NCBI RefSeq assembly: GCF_043290135.1
Contig: NC_134705.1
Location: forward strand, 37,265,771-37,329,770
DNA: 64,000 bases
From: Rhipicephalus microplus
Taxonomy: Eukaryota > Arthropoda > Arachnida > Ixodida > Ixodidae
Reading direction: 5' to 3'
A program made the position numbers and the translations under genes. Shown piece by piece: positions 35,476 to 45,333 of this stretch. The notes beneath the pieces are model-generated. The model was not told where the DNA came from and did no database searches. It worked only from the letters and a program-made list of their open reading frames with translations. Position 1 is the first letter of the stretch. The number at the start of each line of letters is the position of its first letter.

Positions 35476-35700
35476 GGTAAATGCACAGCACAACGTTAAA
35501 ATGACATCAATAAAGCACTGAAAACAGCGGATAGCACCAGAGCAGACCAACAGCCATTCTAGTCAAAGGCTTTGGTTCATACATCGGTAATGATACAGGA
35601 TGCCTACCTGCAGCAAAAACAGGACAGCGTTAGCGAGCGTGCCCGCGCGGCTGCCGGATCTGCTCTGATGTCAGTCCCACGGTGCTGTCTTCATTTATAA

Positions 35701-36989
35701 AGCCACCGGAAACTCCCCCCTGGCTAGCCCTGGTAGGACGGTGATCCTGCCATGCGTCGAAGTGGTGACGTCAGTCACAGGCTTGCGCAACCGCAGCAGT
35801 ACACAGCTGCCGAAGACCACGTTAGCTTGCATACAGTTGAAGACAGTTTCCTGAGCTTTGCATTTTCGGTGTCGTTTGAGAGCTCTTTCTACCAAGAGAA
35901 CCATAGATTGGAACAAGCGATGCGCTTCCTCTGAACCCTGGGATGAGCCCAGCTAGACACTGAGAGTAAGTCGCGCTCAAATATCTTTTTACGCTCTGCC
36001 AGAGTAGACAAGTCGGTCAAATGTGGTAATCAAATCTGCCAGGCCTCAGCGGACAGCCTGCTTTATTACCTTAAAGTGCCGTAAAGGGTCTCGTTCAAGT
36101 TTGCAAGGTTCCGCATGGCTCTGTACTCGAATATTTCGCGAAACAGATTTCAAGTAGTCAGGGATGTCTCTCAGTTCTCAAATCGGGGGCTACCGCCGTA
36201 CTCATGTGGGCATTAGACGTGTCCCAACTATTCGTGGCAGTCCTCTAATTTGGAGTCCCCGGATCTTCGTGGTTCTCTCGGTTTCGGAATCGCTGTGTGT
36301 GGCACTATGGTCCCCATGACTCCTGTTTTCGTCATCATTGATTTCTGCAATTCGCGTAAAGGTTCAAGTTCAAGCAGTTGTTCATACTACGTATAAAAAA
36401 AGAACAAGAAGACACAAGGAGGTGCATGACACAAGCGCCTGTGTCGTGCACTTCCTTGTGTATTCGTTTTAATATTATTTTTTGATGTTCGTGATGAGTA
36501 CGTTCTGAATAACCCAATGTGCTACATTACGGCTAAATCAATGAGTCACGTTGCAATTATCATCTTCGTATTTACAGTTTAGGCTTCACTGACAGTAAAT
36601 AAGGGCGCCCCGAGCGTAAAAAGTTAGCACCTTAACTGCATGCAGCATACACGTGATGGTAAATAAAAGGTCTCTCACACAGGTCGAGACGAACCCCTTT
36701 CATTGGCTAGGTTATCAACAAAAAACCAGGTGACACGAACTACACGCACTTCGTGCTATACGCTGATGGCGAAAATCACAGTTGTCAGCCGTCGGTAATC
36801 TGATTCTGTGAGAAAAGCGTCTCGTCTTTAATGCTGCGGTCAACGACACTTCAAACGTTCTCACATGTGCTTTATCACTAACAACACTGGCGTCCTGCAC
36901 CTGAATTTGATAAATAACTCTGAAACAATCCCAAAGTTTCACACAACCTTGCTTCATGGCCTAGGTAACGTGACGCTAATACCTCTTGT
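35701..36989. other. No supported gene
   Basis: It contains a strong hairpin (36412-36461) and nothing coding that I recognise. Confidence 0.45.
36412..36461. repeat. Hairpin, 22-bp stem
   Basis: ACACAAGGAGGTGCATGACA(CA) pairs with (TG)TGTCGTGCACTTCCTTGTGT across a 6-nt AGCGCC loop, with two mismatches that would be G-U pairs in RNA. Confidence 0.75.
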
Positions 36990-37375
36990 AGGTGATAGTG
37001 AAATATATGAAATTCAATACACGCCAAGCCTGCGCGGAAGGCACAGAACAGTCACAACAAAAGCTAGAAGAGCATACCTTCAGAGCCCTTTCTAAACACT
37101 GAATGGGTTTCAACACTCAATGGGATTCAACTCAACCTCCGTGCAAGTACGCTAGCTCAGTACCCACTATGGTATTTATAATTATTATTTCTGGGTAGTC
37201 GGAAAGCAATCGCTTTGCTATCCTTCCTCATGCTTTTGAAAAGCGTGGTATCTGCTCAACACTTGCAAAGCATTTTGTTCCACTTGTTGATGCAGTGGCT
37301 CACCACAAAAATGAGGAATGGGGCCTGAAGTGGATATGCGCCACAGTGAATATGTGGTCAAGAACAACCTTTTTA

Positions 37376-38093
37376 GGGGCGAAGCTCCTTATGGCGTGGC
37401 TTGTGCGTCCCTCGTAGTACGTAACCACCAGTGTCACATACCCGAAAAAGCGGTCTTTACGATTTTGACCTCCAAAGTGGTTCCGGTGAAAGCTTTCTTC
37501 TGTGCGTTGTTGAACAATAAAAGATAGTGCTCAATGCACATGTTAATAGCTGCTAAGGGGGAATGAGAGACAGGAGCATTCGGCCTTCAGGTAACGCGCA
37601 CGCTGCAATCCCAATTAGCAGCTATTGGCATGTACATTGAGCACGATCTGACAAGAAAGGGTTGCTACGTTATACTCGCTGGGTGTAACCTCCTTGGTTT
37701 TAAAAAGGCTTAGCGAGTGTTGGGCCGCATAGTCATGAATACAGTGAACTAGTATATACCATGAACTCGAGGTGGTTAAAGGTGGGAAGTAAACCCGAAG
37801 CGCAAGCCGTAAGAAAGTGTACATGTGCCACCTCCCGTTTCGTTCTTGAAATGTCTGCCGGATGGCGGTGCTTCTATATGGAGAATATATGATGAAAAGA
37901 TGCGAGATGGTGGTACTTGGAGTGCTGAATAGATGGACGAACGGACACACAGACAGATGCATGGATGGACGCATGAACGGACGCAGGCGCCAATGCGTGG
38001 ACGAACGCAGGGACGGACGGAAGCAAGAACGAATGGACGTACGAATGCTTCGCCCCACTCTCCATCATTCACTCCGTGAATATGCTGCCATTT
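37376..38093 (-). mobile_element. Non-autonomous DNA-transposon-like element M1
   Basis: One end starts GGGGCGAAGCTCC (37376). The other ends in a block containing GCTTCGCCCC (38047-38056) and 'tcactccgtgaatatgctgcc'. A related copy in inverted orientation lies at 39661-40446. It contains a degenerate tetranucleotide array (37925-38040). No coding capacity. The paralogous locus at about 27925-27945 shows the sequence without M1. Confidence 0.55.
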
Positions 38094-38294
38094 TGTAGTG
38101 GGTTGGAGCATTCGACGACCCACTCGTTACGTTTTTCGCAATGTGTGACCCCTGATTGTTCTTTTGCTGTTCTAAAATGCTTTATTACTCATAGTAACGT
38201 GATTCTTCTCCCAACATCAAGCCTGCCTAAGGCAAGTTTGCGAAATAGTCTCAAGCACCAGCAAGAATCAGTGGTGGAATTCTCGCTGGCACGC

Positions 38295-39486
38295 TGTCAC
38301 AGGTCCCAATACTTCGGGAGGCGATCGCCGGGCTAATTCCAAGGGCCGAAGTATCGGCCCCTCGAACCGTTCTACGAAATCGTGGACAATTTAGAAGTGG
38401 TCCTATTTGACGCGCCAGCGGACGCCGGTTGTGGCCCAAAGAACAAGTCAGAGCCGAGAATTGATAAACAAAACAAAATTATATTCTCAGTTAAGGCAGA
38501 TCAAAACGATACACAAGTATGCACACTTGACCTTAGTTGAATACAATAGGTCATCAAACAACGTACTACACAGTACAATCAGCCACACTCGAAACAACGG
38601 ACACAGGCAACAACACGCACTACAATGCAGTCGCATACATCGAACAACCAAGACACTTAAAGAGTAAAGAGTTAGACAACTTATTCAGTCCAAAGTCCTT
38701 GGAACAAAAGTCTGAATGATACTCTTCCGAGAATCACTCACTCAAAGTCTAGCGTTGTTGTCATTCCACTGCCCCCGAAGTTTCTCTTCCAAAAAACCTC
38801 GCGTCTTCAATTGGCCGCTCTCCATGCTTCAAACTTCTTCGCCGGAAACACGTCGACTTCACACACGCAGCTGTTGCCACGCGTCTTCGCTCGATAGCGG
38901 TAGACACACACTCTTGCCTGTAGCTCGAGTCTTCACCCCTAGGTGAAAATCCTCTTCTTCTCCTCCTTTGTCACGGAAGACAAAAGGCTTCGCCCACAAG
39001 GCGGAACACCCTACGCACTCTGGCGCATACTTTCTTCTTCTCCTGCTTTGTCACTAAGGACAAAACCTTCACCGACAGACGCGGCGGAATACACCACGCA
39101 CACTGGCGCTAAATTCCTTCTTCTCCTGATTTCCCATTTCGGCTGCTCGAAAATACCTTCCGCGCGATATTCCGGAAAGTTCTCATCATTTCGTCGGCGC
39201 GATACGCAGCGAAGGCTGGGGAGAGGGCGAGACGGTACGAGGGCCGTCCACGAAAGATGACGCAACCGTGCAGCACCACGCCCATTTCCATCGAGAATTC
39301 TCTAGGGCTTGTCGGCCGCCGATGCGAGGAGGTTCGTTGGCGAACCTACGCTTCCGAAGGGAGAGGGACGCGCGCCCGGAGAGTCTTTGGATGCTTGTTT
39401 TCTTCTTTTTTTTTATCGTTGACCTCTCGGCGCTTCGTCGCAAGAATTTGGCGGCGCGCTCTTTTTTGAGCGCTCGTTTTGTGACA
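38295..39486. mobile_element. Solo LTR, second copy (1192 bp), 5-bp target duplication CACGC
   Basis: It begins TGTCACA and ends TGTGACA, with CACGC at both flanks (38290-38294 and 39487-39491). It shares long blocks with 5990-7123 ('gaggcgatcgccgggctaatt', 'ggacaatttagaagtggtcc', 'gttgccacg.gtcttcgctc'). It has an extra internal tandem unit of about 80 bp (about 38951-39031 and 39032-39115) where the first copy has one. Confidence 0.82.
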
Positions 39487-39660
39487 CACGCAGGGGACCC
39501 GGATTTAAGCCCTACTGTGCTTGGCACTAAACGTTTTTTGCTTATTTCTGTGATATTAGCTACGGACACCAGCGGTGGCAGCGGTGGACAACTACGGCAC
39601 CGCGCGTGACCCAAGTTTTGATCTCATAACAGTTTTCGCAGTAAACGTGAGGGCGCAGGA

Positions 39661-40446
39661 TAAAAAATTGGCAGCATATCCACGGGATTAATGATAGACA
39701 GTGGGGCGAAGCCTTCGTCCGACCGTTCATTCTTGCTTCTATTCGTCCATGCGTCAGTCTGTGAGACCATCCCTGCGTCCATCCGCCCATCCGTGCGTAC
39801 GTCTGTTCGTGCATTGACACGTCCATCCGTGTGTCCGTCCCTGCGTTCGTCCATGCATCCGCCCCTGCGTCCGTCCATGCGTCCATCCATCCGTTCAGCC
39901 ATCCGTGCGTCCGTGCATGCATCTGTCTGTGTGTCCATTCATCGATCCAGTCAACACTTCCAGTACCACCATCTCGCATCTTTTCATTTTAAATTCCGCA
40001 TATAGAAGCACCGCCATCCAGCGGACATTCCAAGGACTAAACGAGAGGTGGCACATAGGCACTTTATTACGGCTTGCGCTTCGTGTCTACTTCCCACCTT
40101 TAACCACCTCAAGTTCATGGTATATACTAGTTCACTGTATTCATGGCACTGCTGCCCAACACTCGCTAAACCTTTCTAAAACTAAGGAGGATACGCCCAG
40201 TCAGTATAACGTAGCAACCCTTTCTTGTCAGATTGTGTTCACTATGCACGCCAATGGCTGCTACTAGGGAATTAGATACAGGAGAATTCGGCTTTTAGTT
40301 AACGCGCACGCTGCGAATTTTTCATTGTTGAACAACTCAAAGGAGAAATCTCCTACCAGCACCACCTTGCTGGACAAAGCGTAAGACATGTTACGTACTA
40401 CGACAAGGAACGAACGGGTGCCGCTTTAAAGAGCTTCGCCCTTGAT
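39661..40446 (+). mobile_element. Non-autonomous DNA-transposon-like element M2, inverted relative to M1
   Basis: Left block 'ggcagcatatccacgg...cagtggggcgaagc', then a long degenerate (CCGT/CATC)n array (39718-39950). The block 'ggcttgcgcttcgtgtctacttcccacctttaacc' follows, and the right end is 'gagcttcgccc'. It matches the reverse complement of 37376-38093 throughout. The array is longer than in M1. Confidence 0.6.
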
Positions 40447-40500
40447 AATAGATACGAATGCATTTACTAGTCAAGCTAAGTCAGAAGTTTGTTGGAAATC

Positions 40501-40548
40501 GTCCACCACCCTCTCCCATGGCAACAGATGTGGGAGAGGGCGGTGGAC
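40501..40548. repeat. Hairpin, 18-bp stem
   Basis: GTCCACCACCCTCTCCCA pairs with TGGGAGAGGGCGGTGGAC across a 12-nt loop, with one mismatch. Confidence 0.8.
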
Positions 40549-40704
40549 CCTCACCATGCCACGCTTCATTGTCGGCAGCTGTCAGCACCCGGTCGAAACG
40601 CCACTGTGAAAAGCCAACGCTGAGCTGAAAACGCTGTTTCTTTTGTTCACTTCTTGGTGTTTCACATGCGAAGCATTTTTTGGAGAACTTCGCCGCTTTG
40701 AGCG

Positions 40705-41270
<566 letters not shown>

Positions 41271-41359
41271 ACTACCACTACTACTACATATACATACATC
41301 GCTGAGGAGGAGGATACCATTTTATTTGAATAAAAATCAAAGTAAATGTGGTTGGGCCT

Positions 41360-44300
41360 CTAGAGGTCCGGGAGCCACCTGGTCGACATCTCTAGGCAGG
41401 CCCGGTGCACCAGCCACAACTGGTCGTCCGAGCCAGTGACCCTAATAGCGACCTTCCACGAGGAAAGGGAAGGGTTAGGGATAAGGTCTATCGCCACGGG
41501 CTTTGGGCAGTTCCACAAGCAGTGCAAAAGATTACCCCGGGGTGCCCAGCAAGTGGTGCAATGTGGTTGGTGAAGAGTCAGGGAAAATAGGTGTTCCAGA
41601 TAGGGAGAAATCAATGCTTTTGTCTGCAGCTGGCGCAAAACTGAACTCTGATTTCTGATTAGGGTTGAGGGAAAGTGTGGGGCAGGGAAATCTCCTCTGC
41701 CGTTTCGGTAATACCTCGTAATCTCATGGTAGGTGCGGATGCCCTCTTGTGGTTTTCTCTCGGGTTCGGGTGAGCGAGCCCCCAGGCTCCAGATGGAAAG
41801 ACCTCGGACATGTGATTGAACGCGCTCATCCCCGGGAAGACACTCATTGCCAGGCACCTACAAGATAGTCACCGGATGGAAAAGTGAAGGAATGTTGCTC
41901 AGTATGCGCGAGAGTGTCTTTGGTGCTATGCCTTGACGGAAATATCGATAAGCGCTCTGGGTATTAGTGCAAATTTCTGTAATGGTAGAATCTGCGGCAG
42001 CATGCCCCACTGCTATGGCTAGTGCAACCCCCTCAGCTACGCCGGGGCGTGCCGTTTTAACGGACGTGGAATTGCGAATGCACCCGTCATCTGTCATGGC
42101 AGCAGCCGTGGCCGTTCCTTCAAGTAGACCTACCACAGCGTCGACTTAGAGGACGTCTTCACGATTTTTGTACCACCGTATGTAATAGTCAGCGCCTGCC
42201 TTGCATCGGCCAGGATGGTGTTGAAGATTCATATTGCACGGCAACGGTTTGAGTTGCATGTAAGCCGCGACCCTCATTAGAATAGGCGACCATGCTTCTT
42301 CGTTACGCATCGTGTCGCTTGATTCGAGCCCCAGGGTTCGGAGCAGGTTCCATCCTGTAGGTGACCGAAAAAGGCGCAGGAGCTGATTGCTTCTCCGTGT
42401 CTCTAATATTTCTTGCACTGTATAATACAGACCAGTCTTTAGAAGGGGAGTGTATTTGGTGCGCATCGGCAACCTCAGTGCGGTTTTAACCGCCCGCCTG
42501 ATTAGATTGTCAGCCCGTTTCATTTGCTTTTGAGTGAGATGGTGATACGGAAGATGATAAGCGAGGCAACTTACCACCAAAGCTTCAACAATTCGCATGG
42601 TGTCCTTTTCAGATAGACCATGATTGCGTGACGCAATCCGGCGGATCAGTCCAGAAATTTGCTTTATCTGCTTATCAAGAATGTTCAAGGTGCAGTTCGC
42701 TTCTAAGTTTATTTGTATGTGTAGACCCAATACCCTGATTTTATGTACTCTTGGCACAGGTTGACCATGCATGTGCAGGTCAAAGCTTCGGTCGTGCATG
42801 CGGGGTTTAATTGTAAGCAACTTCGACTACCTGGCGAACAGTGGAGGCCAATTCTACTAATATACCGCTTGATGGCGTTGATGGCAGTTTGTGGAAACAC
42901 TTGTGCCTCCCCGAAAGAGCCAAGGCACACCCACAGAGTCATATCATCGGCGTAAAATGCATGCTGCAGTTTAGAAATATCAGCGAGCTCTCTGGCAAAT
43001 GGAGGCAAGGCTACATTGAATGGAAGTGGCGATAGGACAGCTCCCTGGGATGTGCCTCTGTTTGGGAGGAAAAAATGACGTATGTGAGTGTACCTAATCT
43101 AACCTCGACGATGCGTATTTCCAAAAAAAATTTGACATAATGCCAGGTTCCATGACCACATCTAGTTGTGGCCAATGTCTTGAGATTGTGTTCGTGACCT
43201 GTATTGTTGAAAGGCTATTGTATTTCTAATGCGAGAATGGCTCTCGTTTGGGCTCTCTGCCATTTGGGATCAAATATAGTCTCTTTAACATGCAGGAGGA
43301 CATCTTGCGCCGATAGGTTGGGGCGAAAGCCAAACTGGCCGTTGGGAAAGAAATTGCTAGCTTCTAAATCTAGCTGTAGTCGACGGAGACCAACATGCTC
43401 AAAAAGTTTACCTAAACAGCTCGTGAGCGAGACGGGTGGTAAATTTTTGAGAAGTTGTGATTTTCCTGAATTCAGAATCAGATTAATCTGTGCATGTTTT
43501 CAAACACAGGACAGGGTGCCCTTGCTTCAGTGTTCATTAAAGAGATCCGTAATTTCCTGTAGAGACACGTCATCTAAGTTTTGGTGGATCTTGTATGTTA
43601 TACGATCCGGCCCTGATGCAGTGTCCCGGGTAATACAAGCTAGGGCCTGTTTTACCTCTGCAAGCGTGATATCTGCATCAAAGTTTTCGTCAAGATCAGG
43701 GGGTGTTGAAGGGAGTATGTTCGAATTCGGCGGTAGGGGCTGAGAAATGTAAAGGTTTTTATGTGTGTCATAATATCTGTGCCTTTTTGCTCTTCTAGTT
43801 AAATGAGCCATTGGGTAGCGGTGTGAATGTAGTTTTTGGTAGACGTGGGATCTAGAAGGGCCTTTAGGATTTCCATGTACGTTTTGTGCCAAGTGTTCCT
43901 TTCAGTGTCCCACAAAAGTTTTCCCAATTTGATTTCACTAACTGGATGGCATACTGTGCAGCCTATTCTGTGACTGTAGCGATATGTGGGCGAAGTTGGC
44001 GGTTTAGTCTCTGGTGCTTCCATTGTTTACAAAGGCTTCGTCGGGCCTCCCACAGATGGAGAAGATGGGGGTCAACTTGAGGCGCATTTCGCGTGTTCTT
44101 GATCTTTTTACAAGCCCTATCAACAGCATCTTGTATTCTTTGAGTCCAGGATTCTATAGATTGCGTAGTGGTATCCTCCGCGGCGATATATGTGCAGAGT
44201 TTACCCCAGTCAACGAGTATCTGCATTTAAGTCGGAAAATTTTGAAATGTTGAGTCATAACACTTCGAATCACATAGTGGTGGCTACCTAATGTATCCGG

Positions 44301-44935
44301 CAGAACCTCATGTGTTTTTACTATTACATGTGCACTCACCATCGTGAGATCAGGCGTGGTATTTCTGGTGGTGCAAGTGCCTACTCGCGTTGGCACAGTA
44401 GGATCAGTAATTAAGGTAAGCGTGTTGTGCATCATGGCGTTATGTACAAGGTCACCTTTCGGTGAGTTACTTATGCAACCCATGCGGTATGGCGTGCAAT
44501 AAAGTCACATATTTTAATGCGATGTGTGGACCACGTTTGAGCAAGAATTTCGGGTATGCCGGTGCCGTTATCTTTAGAGGTGCTGCATATGTTGATTACC
44601 AAGAGTCATTTACCCGATGTGTGATTTGACGGGATAACATCAAGAGCAGTGTAATCGGTTCCTGTCTCTGAAGAGCTTCTTGTAGGAGTCCGATCTATGA
44701 ATAGAAGGTTTTTATGAATAAGAATAGCGGTGCACGATGTTACCGATCCACCTGATATTTTTGCAGAAAGAAAGGCACAGACCTCGTCACCTGCCGAGCC
44801 ACTATATCAGGTTGTTAAGCGGAGTAGTGAATGTAGGCGGCCAGTGGAGAGTGTTTTTTTTTCTGATGCTTTTACAATTCCACTGCCATAAGTTGATATC
44901 AGATTAATTTTAAATTCCAGATGGAGAAGGCAAAG
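41360..44935 (-). pseudogene. ORF2 of the I-like element: EN, RT, RNase H, C-terminal knuckle
   Basis: Endonuclease start is at about 44900-44640 (shifted frame), with its C-terminal part at 44483-44154 (VPTRVGT, TPDLT, GSHHYVI). RT start is at 43892-43527 (TLAEVKQAL, TASGPDRI), with the catalytic YADD at 42943-42954. The RT thumb (42820-42146) shows IRVLGLHI and AYHLPYHHLT. RNase H (42136-41858) starts with a degenerate first strand, then AEGVALAIAV and a Thr-Gln-Ser-Ala box. C-terminal knuckle C-X2-C-X8-H-X4-C is at about 41570-41520. Multiple frameshifts; inactive. Confidence 0.8.
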
Positions 44936-45102
44936 CTGCTCTTATGAGATTTCGTTGATTACTATATTTCGCCATATTGAGTCGTTGTGGGAGTGGAAAC
45001 ATCCGATTGTGGGCTGTTCGCCTGCTCTGCGTGCTGAGAGGTAGCGGTGGCAGATTTGCGTTGTTTAGCTTACAGGTTGGTGATGATCAAGCTTCCATAT
45101 TG
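44936..45102 (-). pseudogene. ORF1 C-terminus of the I-like element
   Basis: A Ser/Thr/Gln/Ala-rich frame (KQRKSATATSQHAEQ...) runs to a TAG just before ORF2. Composition and position fit the tail of ORF1. Element D ends immediately upstream at 45103. Confidence 0.5.
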
Positions 45103-45129
45103 TATTTATTTATTTATTTATTTATTTAT
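45103..45129. repeat. (TTTA)n tail of element D
   Basis: Six to seven TTTA units immediately at the 3' end of D. Confidence 0.9.
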
Positions 45130-45333
45130 GGTACCCTCAGGGCCCGAAGGCATTACAGAGGGGAGTGGCAATACAAAATAATACAGCAAACGGCAAAACG
45201 TAAAGGAAAAGAAGGGAAAATACAAAGCGGTTGGCAAAAACACACAGTAACAAAGAAATTAAATCTAGCAGCGGGAATACATGACAACGATTTTGATAAA
45301 AAAAAAAAACGACATATATAACACGAAGCAAAA

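Larger units (their letters stand above)
31371..35700 (-). mobile_element. CR1-like element A3, nearly full length
   Basis: On the minus strand: 5' UTR (about 35700-35476), ORF1 (35475-34633), ORF2 with endonuclease and RT (34623-31872), 3' UTR, and a (CATT)n tail (31424-31371). The 5' limit is estimated from the end of recognisable sequence. ORF1 is intact; ORF2 is broken by several homopolymer-associated frameshifts and one in-frame stop. Confidence 0.82.
36990..39655 (+). repeat. Interspersed repeat P, copy 2, interrupted twice
   Basis: The pieces are 36990-37375, 38094-38294 and 39487-39655. The order of shared blocks matches copy 1 (27560-28300). The interruptions are the DNA-transposon-like copy M1 (37376-38093) and the solo LTR (38295-39486). 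The tRNA-like segment is cut by the LTR: 'cagtggtggaattctcgctgg' lies left and 'ggggacccggatttaagccc' right. Confidence 0.65.

Noticed and set aside
34760..35521. 253-codon plus-strand open frame
   Set aside because: Antisense shadow of the A3 ORF1 coding region.
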